64,000 bases of DNA from Blepharisma japonicum (Eukaryota; Ciliophora; Heterotrichea; Heterotrichida; Blepharismidae). This document shows positions 43,163 to 55,644 of the stretch, one piece after another. Location of the stretch: the NCBI GenBank assembly GCA_949751835.1, contig CATKHK010000018.1, forward strand, positions 124,001 to 188,000. Reading direction: 5' to 3'. Within the stretch, counting starts at the first letter, position 1. Each line of letters begins with the position of its first letter. Under the pieces are notes generated by a model that saw only the letters and a program-made list of their open reading frames with translations, did not search any database and was not told the DNA's origin. A program made the position numbers and the translations under genes.

Positions 43163-44374
43163 TTAATAGGATGCTTTTGTATAGAGAGTGAGTAATAACG
43201 GAAGTCCTATAATCATCCCTGACCACACAAAGTACATCCCAAACAGCGTTTTGTTTATAAATCGCTGGAAAATGATTAACGGTACTTGGAAAATCATCAG
43301 TATCAATAAATAAGGCTTGATATTTCTGCAAATCAAGGCAAGCACCATCTCATGACACACAGCTGAGAACGCAAAGGTAAAGAACTTCGAGGTCTGCTCA
43401 CTGAACTTGTGTCTAAATCTACATTCTTGGTATATATGTTTATGTAAAAATAAATGTACAGGTCTGTTTCATTTCCTATTAAACTCTTCATAAGTGCTTG
43501 CATTTCACCAATCTGAATAAAATTCTCTATCCCCAAAAAGTGCGAGCTCTGCGAATAAATTCAAAATTTGTTCAAAGAGAATGAGGAAGATCATAAAATA
43601 AAAAATCAAAACAGGAACAATGAGTCTGCTTATCATTTCCCCAATAGAAAGTTCTGATGATCTCTTAACTACTGGAAGAATATGGTCTGTTGCTATCATA
43701 TATTGCATGGCTAATTGGACTCCTACTAAAATTAATTTTTGAATAAAATAAGAAGTCCTGAATGCTGGAATTTGTGGATAGCTTGGCTGATAGACTATAG
43801 CAGGTGTTATCATGAATTTCCAGAAATTTTTGACAGTGATGTTTGCAGGATATATATGTGAAGCTGTTTTCTCAGCTAAATACGCTTCTCTTAAGTCTCT
43901 ATTAACCATTGTATATGAGTGCATTTTCATAAAATGTGTAAGTGTAAGCATGCAGGCAAAAAGAGTTTGAGAAAAACCCCATCCTCGGGTAACAACCAAA
44001 TAAAACGTTGCTATAAACATCAAAGTTTGTGTAAAATGCTGAAAAATGCTTGCCATTATGGTTGGAAATCCTCTTAAAATCATTAGTTGCAAAAGAAATG
44101 CCAGCCAGCAATAGAGAGAAAAGGTTGGCCATATCAAAATTACGAATTCGAAATCTACCAGCATTGCCCAAAAGAAAGAATCTTCTACGAAAACTCCAGA
44201 AGAAGTGAATTTTGCAAAGGCTGAAATGCCAATATAGCCGCTACTGATTAGAGTAAACATTATGTAAAATCCTCTCATGTCAGACTTGTAGAAGCCTGCA
44301 TTGTGATCTACTATGTCAAAATAAGAAGGCTGCACCTTGGTATAGCAGAGAGCTCGAATTTTATCATTACTCAT
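43163..44374 (-). CDS. MBOAT acyltransferase, DGAT1/ACAT (SOAT) type
   Basis: This is 403 residues in one frame with TGA=Trp, two of them within FYSDWWN and RKWNRP. Eight or more membrane helices are evident. Family marks are FWKFMITPAIVYQPSYP, FYSDWWN (about 286-292) and the catalytic His341 in FAFSAVCHEM. It probably makes triacylglycerol or sterol esters in the endoplasmic reticulum. DGAT1 and ACAT cannot be separated by eye, though the tyrosine-rich YQPSYP stretch fits DGAT1. Confidence 0.93.
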
Positions 44375-44669
44375 TTTTTAGAATAATGAATTATGCAACT
44401 CATATTATACTGGAAATATTTATTCGCTTATTATATACCTTTTTTAGTCTAAAATAAATGCACTAAAGAAATCGAAATACAATTTTAATTTGTATTTTGA
44501 TTACTTAGTAAAAAATTTAACGAATTCCTTGATGTCAGAAAGCCATTTTGAGAAGAAAAGTAAATAATCAAAATACTTTAACGATATTTATAAGAATATG
44601 AGAAGAGAATATCTTCCATTCAAAAGAAGAGTTTCTATATTTAAAAAAATCTAAGTGACTAAATTTTAA

Positions 44670-45413
44670 TTAGTCTCTCTCTCCTTCCCCACTTGTCCAT
44701 AAGGTGATGTTATCCCTAAGTAACTGTAAAATTAAAGTTGAGTCTTTATAGCTTTCCTCAGAAATGTTGTCCAATTCTGGAACTGCTTCATCAAATGCTG
44801 ACTTAGCCATATCGCAAGCTTTTTCTTTCTCTTGCTTTATTTCATAATAAAATACTGAGAAGTTAAGAGCTAAGCCTAATCTTGTAGGATGGGTTGGAGG
44901 TAGCTCATTTTTGGCGATATCAAAAGCTTGTAAGTAAGATTCCTCAGCCTTGCTTCCTGAGGCGTTTTTGGCAGCCCCCTGAGCGAATTCTGACATGTAG
45001 CGATAGTAGTCTCCTTTCATTTTAGCATAGAAGACTCTTGCTTCCGAATTGGCAGCCCTTGGAATAAGGTCAGTATCGATGACGTTCAAGATGTCATCGC
45101 AGTGTCTTCTCAATTCAGTCTCAACCTCACCTCTATACTGGTCAGCTGCCTGCTTGTGGGCTGCGTTTCCTCTGCGCTCTTCTTTTTGCTCAATCGAGTT
45201 CAGGACTCTCCATGAGGTTCTGCGAGCGCCGACCACGTTCTTATAGGCCACTGAAAGGATGTTTCTCTCTTCCACTGACAGGTCTTGGCCTGTCTTTTTT
45301 ACGAAGGCTTTGACATAGCCAACCATCTCTTCATAGCGCTCGGATTGCTCAGCTAGACGAGCAAGATAGATGAGTTCGTCTCTTTCGAGGGCTTCTGGTC
45401 GATCAATATTCAT
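44670..45413 (-). CDS. 14-3-3 protein (canonical)
   Basis: This is 247 residues with nine helices. It keeps the phosphopeptide groove: Lys in [16 protein letters not shown] (K49 and R56 equivalents), YYRY (R127/Y128 equivalents) and [14 protein letters not shown] (N173 equivalent). An acidic C-terminal tail ends the protein. The coding sequence is richer in G and C than its neighbours, as expected for a highly expressed gene. It is a dimeric adaptor for phosphoproteins. Confidence 0.97.
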   Translation of the reverse strand: MNIDRPEALERDELIYLARLAEQSERYEEMVGYVKAFVKKTGQDLSVEERNILSVAYKNVVGARRTSWRVLNSIEQKEERRGNAAHKQAADQYRGEVETELRRHCDDILNVIDTDLIPRAANSEARVFYAKMKGDYYRYMSEFAQGAAKNASGSKAEESYLQAFDIAKNELPPTHPTRLGLALNFSVFYYEIKQEKEKACDMAKSAFDEAVPELDNISEESYKDSTLILQLLRDNITLWTSGEGERD

Positions 45414-45829
45414 TATGAAATTTATTCTCTTGGGGGAAATATGCAGATTGATAAACGGATTTTAGATTAAGTGAATAGTGAGAAATTGTTCTTAAGAAAG
45501 TGAGCGGATAGAATTTTTGGGAAATTCTATGCACCATTTATATATGGCATTCAACTTATTTTAAGATTATTATGAGAAAGAAACTGCCAGAAAATGATTA
45601 AAACGGAAAGATATGATCTAAAATAATACTTTTTTCCAATTATATTAAGCATGCGCTGCTTAACTGTTTGAGGTAACAATAACTTCTTAATTAAAGCAGG
45701 TAGAATCTATAAATATTTTATTTATTAAAATTTTTTATAAGTACAATAAGAAGTTGTAACTTAAATTTATTATTATATTTCTATTAAATATAAAATATTT
45801 CTATTTTTCTATAATTTTATAAATATCTT
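45414..45829. other. Divergent intergenic region between 14-3-3 and SKP1
   Basis: About 415 very AT-rich bases carrying both promoters. No gene is seen. Confidence 0.5.
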
Positions 45830-46351
45830 ATGGCATCTGAAGATAGCCCTATAACATTTGTCACAAAAGAAGGTGATAGAGTTCAGTCAATTTCCAAATT
45901 TAAAAATCTGAGCATACTGGTAAAGAATGTTATAGAAGATTGCGAGCAAAGTGAGGATATACCAATAGCTCAGGTTTCAACAAATTTACTGAATCGAATT
46001 CTTGAATACGCGCAGCATCATAATTTTATCCCCCCAGAGCCTTTAGAAAAACCATTAAAAACAAATAAAATAGAAGAAATTCTTGCTGATCCTTGGGATG
46101 TTGAATTTTTGAAAAGCTTTGATGATGATGGGCTGGTTGACTTTATGTTTGCGCTTAATTACTTAGATGTTGCTTGCTTAATGGAAATTTGCTTCGCTTA
46201 TATTGCAACAAAGTTTAGAGGTAAAGATCCAAATCAAATCAGGGCTGAATATGGGATTGAAGAAGAGTTTACTAGAGAGGAAGATGAAAAAATTAAAAGA
46301 GAAAACCCATGGACTCAAGATGAAGCAATCGACAGAGCAAGCCAGAATTAA
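45830..46351 (+). CDS. SKP1: SKP1, SCF ubiquitin-ligase adaptor
   Basis: This is 173 residues. A BTB/POZ-like N-terminus (ITFVTKEGDRVQSISKF) leads to DPWDVEFLKSFDDDGLVDFMFALNYLDVACLMEICFAYIATKFRGKDPNQIRAEYGIEEEFT, quoted here only as the Skp1 family signature region at residues ~87-148. The C-terminal helix reads ENPWTQDEA. It links F-box proteins to cullin-1. It is convergent with the divergent 14-3-3, with stops 16 bases apart. Confidence 0.96.
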   Translation: MASEDSPITFVTKEGDRVQSISKFKNLSILVKNVIEDCEQSEDIPIAQVSTNLLNRILEYAQHHNFIPPEPLEKPLKTNKIEEILADPWDVEFLKSFDDDGLVDFMFALNYLDVACLMEICFAYIATKFRGKDPNQIRAEYGIEEEFTREEDEKIKRENPWTQDEAIDRASQN

Positions 46352-46367
46352 ATAATAGTCAAATTAA

Positions 46368-47081
46368 TTAGATTTTTTCTTCAGAATTAAAACTACTATA
46401 AACTTCTTTAAGGAGCTGCATGGTAGATGCTGTATCTGAATATATAAGGCCATAAGGTCTTGAAATTTCTTCTTCTGCACTTATAATTGTTTGATTAAGA
46501 AGTTCAAGTGCTGCAGTTCTATTTCCTTTAACATGATAATAAAAATTTGCTAAGTTGAGTGCGCAACCCAACTTCTGATTATTAGTAGGGCCTAAATTAT
46601 TTGTAAGATTAAAGCTCTCAGTATAATTTTCTTCAGATTTTATAAGGAGATATTCCTTTCTGTCACCGTTTTCAACATCAATTAAATCTTGGTATCTACG
46701 TGCTTTTAACATCTTATAGGTAATGCACTTAGGGTCTTCATTATTTAAAAACTCCAATAAAAAATCAATCAAGGTGATTTGGTCTTCACATCAAAATTTA
46801 ATTTCTTTTTCAATTACCTGCTTATAGCTCATCAAAGCGTCTGCATTCGCATTATTTTCTGATTTTTTAGAAATAGAGTCTATTATTCGCACAGAAGTTT
46901 TTCTCTGATTGATAATGCACATATATGGGAGCGATAAAAGATTAATCTCTTCAGTATTTATATCTCCTATTTTTCTTGCTAAAGCTTTAATAATTTCTAC
47001 CATATCATCATATCGTTCAGAATCCTCTGCAATTTTTGCAAGTTTAATAAGGCTGTCTCTATCGAAAGCATCAAAATTCAT
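46368..47081 (-). CDS. Divergent 14-3-3 paralogue
   Basis: This is 237 residues, with one TGA=Trp. Start ATG 47081 gives MNFDAFDRDSLIKLAKIAE, matching the canonical gene's N-terminus. Helices align with the canonical protein 1 kb away, but groove residues have changed: the K49 equivalent is Met (SLPYMCIIN), the R56 equivalent is Lys (NQRKTSVRI) and YYRY is replaced by ARRYQ. GCALNLANFYYHV keeps the Asn. It probably has weakened or altered phosphopeptide binding and may act through heterodimers. A neofunctionalised tandem paralogue is the simplest view. Confidence 0.9.
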
Positions 47082-47110
47082 AATTGACACAATAAAATAT
47101 AAATTAGAAA
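47082..47110. promoter_or_regulatory. 29-bp interval between two divergent start codons
   Basis: The divergent 14-3-3 (minus) and SF3A2 (plus) start codons are only 29 bases apart. All upstream control must be shared or lie inside the neighbouring coding sequence. Confidence 0.55.
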
Positions 47111-47755
47111 ATGGATATGCAAACTCGTGCTGGTGCCAAGGCTGGAGGAGGAGGAATTGCAACCCAAGCTATGCTGAATGCTGAAAGAAGGGAACGTCAG
47201 CGACGTCTTGCTATGGAAACGATGGATATCACAAAAGATCCGTATTTTATGAAAAATCATATAGGTACCTATGAATGCAGACTGTGTTTAACTCTTCACA
47301 CCAATGAAGGCTCGTATTTAGCTCACACACAAGGAAAGAAGCACCAAACAAACTTGCAAAGGAAGAAGATGAAGGATGGAAAAGATGTCACTGTATTTCC
47401 ACAGCAAAAGCCTAGAGTATTTCCAAAGCGAATTATTAAAATCGGCAGGCCTGGATATCGCGTGACAAAGCAAAAAGATCCAGTCACTGGGCAGAAATCA
47501 CTAGTTTTTGAAGTAGATTACCCTGAAATTGATCCAAATATTCGGCCGAGACATAGAATAATGTCATGCTATGAGCAGACAAGAGAGCCTGTTGATGATC
47601 GGTATCAATATGTTTTGTTTGCTGCTGACCCATATGAAATTATTGCATTCAAAGTCCCAAATATGAAAGTTGACTCTGCTGAAGGAAAATATTACTGTAA
47701 TTGAGATGAAATAAAAAAAGTATATGTGGTCATGCTTTCATTTAAAAATTCTTAA
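47111..47755 (+). CDS. SF3A2: Splicing factor SF3A subunit 2 (SF3a66/Prp11)
   Basis: This is 214 residues; TGA=Trp in YYCNWDE extends the frame to TAA at 47753. The U1-type zinc finger YECRLCLTLHTN...HTQGKKHQTNL lies near residues 54-80, preceded by the family N-terminus (RAGAKAGGGGIAT). The conserved core has IKIGRPGYRVTKQKDP and YPEIDPNIRPRHR. The Pro-rich tail of animal SF3A2 is absent, as in yeast Prp11. It is part of the U2 snRNP and contacts the branch-site region, notable in a genome whose introns are 15-16 nt. Confidence 0.96.
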
Positions 47756-47785
47756 TTTAAAAATTCTTCATATTTTAATTGCCTG

Positions 47786-48985
47786 ATGCTATCAAAATCG
47801 ACTCTTAGCATCAAAAGGTCTGTAAGCTCGATTATTAATGGAAATTGGAATCTAACATCTGAACAATTAGCCATTCAAGAGACAGCTTTAAGATTTAGTA
47901 AAAGTGAAATTGCTCCATATGCTAGTGAGTGGGATGAAAAAGGCTATTTCCCGAGAGATGTGATTAAAAAATCAGCAGACCTTGGGTTTGGAGGTTTATA
48001 TTGCAAACATGAATTTGGAGGGATCGGCCTCAATCGCTTAGAAGCCTCACTAGTTTTTGAAGCTCTTGCAACTGGTTGTGTAGGCACTACAGCTTATATG
48101 ACAGTCCATAATATGTGTGCATGGGTTATTGACCATTTTGGAAGTGTGGCTCAAAAGAAAAAATGACTTCCTGAGCTATTTCAGTTCGAGAGATTTGCAA
48201 GTTATTGCTTAACAGAACCGCAAAGTGGCTCAGATGCTGCATCTTTGAAAACAGTAGCAAAGTTGGAGGGAGATTATTTTATCATAAATGGAAGCAAGAT
48301 GTTCATTACAGGAGGTGATGCGAGTGATCTATATTTGGTTATGTGTAGAACAGGACCTAAAGAAATTTCAATGATTGCAGTTGAGTCTCCAACTCAAGGA
48401 CTTAGTTTTGGTAGACGAGAAGTAAAATTAGGCTGAAATTCACATCCTACCCAGCCTGTTACTTTTGACAACGTCAAAGTGCCTAAAGAAAATTTAATAG
48501 GGGGGCAAGGAGCAGGATTCAAAATCGCAATGCAAGCTTTAGATGGTGGAAGAATCAACATCTCAAGCTGTGCATTAGGAGGAGCTTGGTTTGCCTTAAG
48601 CAAGGCTCAAGAATATATGCAAGAGAGAATGCAGTTCGGAAAGAAATTAGTCGACCATCAATTCCTAAGATTCAAGATGGCTGAAGCATTAACAAAGCTA
48701 ACAGGGTCAAGAATCATGGTAAGACATGCCGCTGACTTGCTCGACAAACACAATCCTGCAAAAATCACAATGGGGTCGATGGCTAAGTTGTTTTCGACTG
48801 ACAATTGTTTTGATGTCGCCAATATGGCACTGCAGATGCATGGAGGGTACGGAGTTATGAGAAGCTATGGAGTAGAAAGAGCATTTAGGGACTTAAGAAT
48901 TTTACAAATAGTAGAAGGAACAAATGAAATCATGAGGCTAGTCATTGCAAGAGAAATGTTTAAAGACCAAGATAATCAAAGCTAA
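47786..48985 (+). CDS. ACAD8: Acyl-CoA dehydrogenase, isobutyryl-CoA dehydrogenase-like
   Basis: This is 399 residues with TGA=Trp at 48164 and in VKLGWNS. A basic, Ser-rich N-terminus ([15 protein letters not shown]) fits a mitochondrial presequence. Family marks are [62 protein letters not shown] and the catalytic Glu in [13 protein letters not shown]. It is a FAD enzyme of branched-chain amino acid (valine) breakdown; other short-chain ACADs are the alternative. It starts 30 bases after SF3A2 ends. Confidence 0.9.
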
Positions 48986-49031
48986 TTTATCTTTACACAC
49001 CAATAATTGCTGATCATCAGCCATATAAAAA

Positions 49032-49676
49032 ATGAGTAATAAAAAACTATATTTTGTTCTTCGGCATGGAGAAAGAGGAGATAGACATGCAACAACCAGG
49101 CCATTTCCAGTAAATTTTGATCCCATGCTAACAGAAAAAGGACTAGTTCAAGCCCAGCAATCTGCACAAAAAATATATAGTCTGATACCATCTGGCAAAA
49201 CTGTTCATTTGGTATGCTCTCCAACTCTAAGATGTATTGAGACAGCTGCTGCTATAGCTTCTCTTTTTAATATTCCAATCCACATAGAAGAAGGATTTGG
49301 GGCACTAGTTGCTGGCTTAGGAAGTTCTCCTTTTGATGGGCTAACACACAATTTATGAGGAATTGAAGAAGTTGAAAAGTTTTGCGGAGCCAAAATTATC
49401 ATGAATAACCATTTAGCAAGGCCAACATTCCCAGAACCTGACGAAATATATCAAAGAAGAATCCAATATGTCTGGGATACTTATACTGAAATGATACAAG
49501 AAGATGCCTTAATTATTGTTAGTCACATGATTGTTGTGCAAAGCCTAACTTCAATTTTGTTGAATACAGAATTTTTAGTTAGTGAAGAAGGATATTGCAG
49601 ACTTACAATTGCTGAAGAAACTGATGAAGGGATTAATGTTTTGCAGGCTGCAGATTATTCACATGCTACACAATAA
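49032..49676 (+). CDS. Histidine phosphatase (phosphoglycerate-mutase-like, UBASH3/Tau55 type)
   Basis: This is 214 residues with one TGA=Trp (HNLWGIEE). The catalytic RHGE motif (LRHGERGD) is at residues ~11-14, the second Arg is in SPTLRCIETA and the second His in VSHMIVVQSL. DPMLTEKGLVQA is typical of the branch-1 histidine phosphatases. The substrate cannot be told from sequence. Its stop is 9 bases from the convergent gene's stop. Confidence 0.9.
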
Positions 49677-49685
49677 GACGGTTAA

Positions 49686-50183
49686 TTAAATATGAAGAAA
49701 AGATAAGTAAGACTTTGAAAATAAAGATTCAGCTGGAGTTTTAGGCTCTCGCCTGAATTTTATTCGGTTTCCTGGTGTTACTGCGGATTTTGGAGTAGAC
49801 CCAATGCTTCTAATATCATTTTCAGGCAGTCTATCTTCAGTGTCAATTTTTAAATCTTTTTTCACATCAGAATTGCAAGGAATTTCTTTTTTATCAGGTA
49901 TGTATTTTTGAAATCTCCTTGCCAGTCGTTCATTTCTTTCGGCAAATGAGTTTTTCCAGTTATGTGTCTCGGATAACAAATCTTGCAATTTACAGCTTTT
50001 GCTTTTTGAATCCTTAAATGAATGTGTTAAATTTTCCAGGATCTCTTCTTGCCTTTCAACGATATTTTTTAGCTCCTCAACGTCGCATTTAATTTTCTTG
50101 GGTATTTTTTCTTTTAGATTTTTTGATTTTCTAATATCGTCCACTTTCTTTTCATTGTCTATATCTGCTTGTTTACTCTCCAT
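49686..50183 (-). CDS. Small Lys/Glu-rich coiled-coil protein
   Basis: This is 165 residues. A basic N-terminus leads to a coiled coil (VEELKNIVERQEEILENL) and a Ser/Pro/basic tail (STPKSAVTPGNRIKFRREPKTP) with possible CDK/MAPK sites. No family recognised. Confidence 0.7.
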   Translation of the reverse strand: MESKQADIDNEKKVDDIRKSKNLKEKIPKKIKCDVEELKNIVERQEEILENLTHSFKDSKSKSCKLQDLLSETHNWKNSFAERNERLARRFQKYIPDKKEIPCNSDVKKDLKIDTEDRLPENDIRSIGSTPKSAVTPGNRIKFRREPKTPAESLFSKSYLSFLHI

Positions 50184-51402
50184 CTTTGGAGCTTAAAAAT
50201 AAACTATTTTGTTCGCTTACTAATATGAAATTTTGAGCTTGCATTAAATGGTGACTCAGTTGCCGAGCATTAACTTTAATTCTATAATTATTTGACTGAC
50301 ATAAGGAGTGAATTATTAGTGGCACTATAACAAATTAGGAGTGTAGTTTAAAGAAAACTTTTTATAACGGAAATCTTACGATAATTATTCGTATTTTATC
50401 TGTTTTTAATTGAAGTAAGATAAGGTATTTAGCTTATAAATGATAGAAGCATGAAAAAATTATTGATTTTAGGGCATAAATTTAGGTTTAATCAATTTTT
50501 TGAATAAATACTTAAAAAGATAACTATCTCATTTAATTTATATTCGGATTTTACAATAAAACCTATAGCCAAAACTTCTCTTTTTTCCATAGCACTTAAA
50601 GCACTCCCGATCACTATTCTTCTTTTGACTTAAGGTATTATTAGCGGCTATTCTCTGTCTTAATAGAGAGATAAAAGGGTAAAGAATTAACTCTAAATAG
50701 CTGACATTCATATTTTAGCTTAGTTTAGATAAAAATAAACATTCAAATTGTTATTTCTTCAAAGGAAATATTATGGTACTGTTTATATTGAAAGCACTCC
50801 TTGCATAAATATGAAAAGAGGAAAACCGTCGAGCGCCATCTATTTAAATTAAGCTAATAAAAGATGATGTTCTGTGAGCATGACCTAGCATTAATTGCAG
50901 CAAAAAAGTTAATCTTCAAAGCATATTACAGATGAAATTCACTCTCTTCCTCTATAAGTGGGAAAGGTTTTTTTGTTGCATATAGAGTAAAGCTAAAATT
51001 TTATAAAGTGCTATATTAAGATTATATTAGTTTCTTGGAGAAGAAGATTTAGAGAGCTTATTAGGGTAGAAATGGAGAAGTTTATTAAAATGCTGAAAAT
51101 GTATAATAGGCTGATTTTCCTTGACTAATTTCTGATCACATATGTGAGGTACAGCTTTGGTAAGAATTTTTGAAAAATCATGTGTCACTAGCTAGACTTA
51201 TTATTAAATTTTAATTATTTGAAAGCAATAAATTAAGAATATATATCTAACAGGCTTATGACGGGTCAATTTATTTTTTATTTAATTTAAAAATATAAAC
51301 CCTGATTATCTAAGCACTCTTAAAGCGAAGCATTTTTCTTTTAAATTGTTCACCATTTCACTATAATTTGAATCACCTAATTTGTGGACTTTAATTTAAT
51401 AA
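50184..51402. other. Gene-free AT-rich region
   Basis: About 1.2 kb precedes the first large membrane-protein gene. No frame survives with TGA as Trp. A slightly less AT-rich patch at about 50570-50700 has no recognisable content. Confidence 0.45.
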
Positions 51403-54400
51403 ATGCTAATAAGGTATTTTATTCTTCTCATAGCTTGCGTGAGCTCGTTGAATCTAAGAAAAGAATTAGGGAATCTTTATTTAACAGAAGGCGAGTCCTA
51501 TGAGCTTCGTTTATCAGACTACTTTTCTGGAGACAACTTATCATTTTCAATAGCAGACACCAACATGACTGATAATTATGGAAGAATCGAAAATCAATGC
51601 GAAATTAATCACGTATCTACAACTCCCTATGAAAAGTTAGAGAAATCTTGGCTCTCTGAAAATGCACAGCCTTTTGCAATGTGGCAAGATATAAATGACC
51701 AGGTCATAATAGGATTCAACCAAAATTACTTAGCTGCTTATAGATTTTCGGTGTTAAGTGAAAAAACTGAACTTATATGAAGCACAACTATAAATACAGA
51801 AGACAAAAATTCTCAAATTCAAGAAATTGCGTCACTGAAAGCTAGTCATAGTGAAAATTATCTGGCTGTATTGACAAAACAGCAAGAAAGCAATGGCTTA
51901 TGAAGAAATGACATATATATGATTAAAACACAGAATAACAGTATTTTCCACGAGCCTATAAAAGTAAATTTCAATGAAATTTCCTATGCTTCAAAAATAG
52001 TAATGGGAAATGGAAGTTTACGAAAGTATTTCCCAATTTATTGCGAATTTCATAAAAATTCAAGCTTACCTAATACTTTGTATATTTATGAAATAAGTAA
52101 TTTAAATCAACCAATTTTAGAGCAAACTATTTTAAATTACGAAAAAATAGCATTTGTGAGCAATTCTCTTTCAATAAGAAGTATCATAACAGATGCTCTG
52201 CATCTATATATTTTAGATTCAAGTTATGGTGCTATCTCTTTTTACAAAACCTGACCATTAGAACTTTTTGAAGAAGAATTGAACTTAAATTTAAGTTATT
52301 TTGGTAAACTTTATTCAATGGAATATACAGATATTGGAAAAATGATGATAACAGCAAGTTCTGGAATCATAGCGATTGAAAGAACGGCTGCAAGGCTAGG
52401 GATAAGAAGATATTGAAAAAATCAAGAAAATGATATTTGAATTCAGGGCTATGAGTTTCAAAACTACTATTTCCTTCAGTCAGAAAGTGGAGTGTTGTCG
52501 ATATTTTCAATATCAAAAGAAAATCAAGCGGAAATCGTATATAAAATTGATTTGAAAAGCACGGGTAATCGCAGTGATAGAAATATTCCACATATGCTTT
52601 TTAACTGAGAAAAACAATCATATTACTTTCAAAGATTTGAAGAAGAGGGATTAAAAGCTTATAAAATTAACTTAAAAGAATGAACATTAAAAATAACAGG
52701 AGACATATTTTATGTCCAAGTTGATGCAAAAGATAATAACAATAAAATATCAGACACTTTGAATGTGATTTCAATTCCAAAAAATTCCCATAAGATCTTT
52801 GCGCTTGAAATGGGGCGACTAAAAGTGCCTGAGCCTATAGGTCTACAAATAAGTGAAAAATGCTCAATTCTATTATTCTCCCCTGCCACTTATTTTTCAG
52901 GACCAAACCTTACATATGAGTTCATTTTTCCAGATTCAGAAAAATTCAAGTATGAAATTTCGCCTCTAGCCAAGCTATCATTAGAAGAAAATATAACCGC
53001 TCCTGAGAATCTTCAAAATTTTCGAATCGGTGGATCAATATTTTATTATTTTTATGATAATAGAATCCAATTAGAAGAAACCAAAGAATTCAGCATCACT
53101 CTAAATATAACAAACCCAATAAAAATTTTAGAATATAATGGATATTATATAGTTTATTCAAGATCAAATGAAAACTCATTTCTTATCTCAGTCTATATAT
53201 ATGATGATTGAAAGATGAATTTGTTAGAAGAAATAGAGTCAGAGATTGATTGTATGTTTTTTGATTTCTTTAATATCTGATTATTATGTGGAAATATCGA
53301 AAAAATTGATATTTATGTTTGAAATGGGTTTTTTAAAAAAATGTGGTCTTTAACTGATATTATGGACCAAATTAATTTAAAGTTGGAAATAGCTGATGCT
53401 TTTCTTGATGGTGATAATGCTTTCATTTATTTACTTGACAGAAATCACGGGTTGCTTGTGATTGATAGATTTAATGGACAAAATGCAATTAAATTTGCAT
53501 TAATGTCTAAAGAAATATGCAAGATTATAAAACAGGTTGATAGAAAAATTTGTGTTGTTTATGAAGACAAAGTTGAAATTTATAATTCCTTATTTCAGCT
53601 TGAAAAATCAATATTTTTAAAAGTAGAGGGACCAGTTATGAATTCCTTTATTCAAGACTCCATTATTTTTATACAGAAAAATACAATTTTTTATGTATAT
53701 GATCCAAGCCAATTGTCGCATAATGCATTAATCCATTCTTTTGAAATCCAAAATCCAAGAATCATTTCTTATGGACTCAATCGTTGAAATGAATTGTTGA
53801 TTGCCAATTATAATCCAGATGCAAAGCTTATTGAAATATACAAGATCCCATTTCCAGCTAAAAATGCTTTTCCACCTGTTTATACGATTAAAATAATTGT
53901 TGATGACATTGACAACCTGCAAAACACAAGCTACCAAGAAAATTTTTCAATAATAGCATATAATGCTTATGACAAAATGGAGTCGAATTTTTCGTTAATT
54001 TTGCATATTGATGGAATCTTTCCATGGGTTGAAAATAAAAATTTGGTTTTTAATAAAAATCTGCCTTTTAATCAAAGATTTGAGGTAGATTTAAGCGATT
54101 CATTTCATGGGCAATTTTTAAATTTTAGCCTAAATATCAATGGAATCAATATTATTGATGAAAGATCAGAAATTTTACCAGCTTTCATCCCTGAAAGAGT
54201 CAAAGTTGTAGGAGAATATCAAGGAAAAAATAATTGAATGAAGGATCATATTATTATTCCCCACACAGAGATAGCCTTGATAGTCAGTGAAAATGGTTTT
54301 ATTTTTGTGAATTCCACAGGTCTCAATAATGAAGAAAAACTTTTGAATATTTCTGAGCACACGAATCTTAAGAATTTAGTTTGTTCTTTAGTCGAATCAT

Positions 54401-55644
54401 TTCCAAATACGATTAAAAATTTAACTTTAATTGCTACATCTTGCACTTATTATAATGCTAATGATCAGCTTTATGTAAATACAAATTGGGAATTTTCCCT
54501 CAACAATGTCCTTATTTTGTGAGAAATAGATTTCATTAGCCTAAAAATTACTAATTATCGCTTATTTAATATTGCTGAGAAGTCATTATGCTTGGGAATT
54601 GCTCCACTCAGCGACTATGACTTTGAACTAATGATTATAATGGATGATAATTTGGCATTTGATTATAAAGATATTTTAAGATTCAGAGGAAACTGAATTG
54701 AAAATCTCATAAGCATTCAGCTTTTAGAAACCATAAATTTTCTTTCATTAGATATTCCATCATTTTCCCCTATAGCTCTTGATTTCAAAGTAAAAAATTC
54801 TCAAACTTCTTACTGGTATCTAGCAGACAAAAATTATGGCATTAGAGTTTTAGAAACTAATAGCAGCCAAAGAAGCCATTTGGCAGGACTGCTTCCTTAT
54901 CAGCATTATAGTAATTATTTTATAGCATTTGGCACATGTGGAGACATGCTATATGTTTCTTCCTATATGACCTCAATAATGTCTTATAAGATAAAAGACT
55001 ATGCTTACTTTGAAAAAGTATCTGATTATCAGATTTTGAAAGAATCTGAAATAGGTTACTTTTTATCGCATGGCTCTATCATATGCTCAAAGGATAATCG
55101 ATATATTGCAGCCCATACATTCAATACAAACTATTATTTTCTTACAATTTTTGATACAAAATCTCAAAGAAATTCAAATATCATTACTAATTTGTATCTT
55201 TCTCATCCTTCTCATGTTCCAGAGATGCTTAGGGCAAGATTTATAACTGAAAATGAAATATCTGCAATCTTATACTCTAGCACTTTATATAAGAGACTCA
55301 AGATAAATCAAAATTCTTTAATATTCCCAAAATTAAGTAAGACTGAGTATAATGATATGATAAAAGAATGGGGAACTGATAATTTCAGCATCATAATTAC
55401 AGCAGAAAATGCAAATAATATTGTTAATTCTTCAGTCATTTATTTTACACGCGAGGAAAATTCAGAAACTTTAATGCAGAGCGATTTATTGGATTGTATC
55501 TATTGGCTGATTAGATTTTTATTTCTTATTGCGATTCTAGCTATTTTCGGAGCAAGTGTGCACTTTGCCAAAAGGATTGGGTCAAAGCACAAAATAACTC
55601 AAGCGTATTTTGAGGAGAAAGCATTAAAAATTGATAGAACATAA
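51403..55644 (+). CDS. Giant type I membrane protein A, three CADG-like modules
   Basis: This is 1,413 residues in one frame with many TGA=Trp codons. A signal peptide (MLIRYFILLIACVSS) leads to a long, N-glycosylation-rich ectodomain. The motif DYFSG-NLSF recurs near residues 39, 494 (TYFSGPNLTYEF) and 897 (DSFHGQFLNFSL), marking three modules of about 400-455 residues. The motif resembles the dystroglycan-type cadherin-like (CADG) domain. Between the motifs, beta-rich repeats (YLLDRNHGLLVIDR, YWYLADKNYGIRVLE) look like propeller blades. A membrane helix (IRFLFLIAILAIFGAS) and a short basic tail end it. It is probably an adhesion molecule or receptor; the ligand is unknown. Confidence 0.88.
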
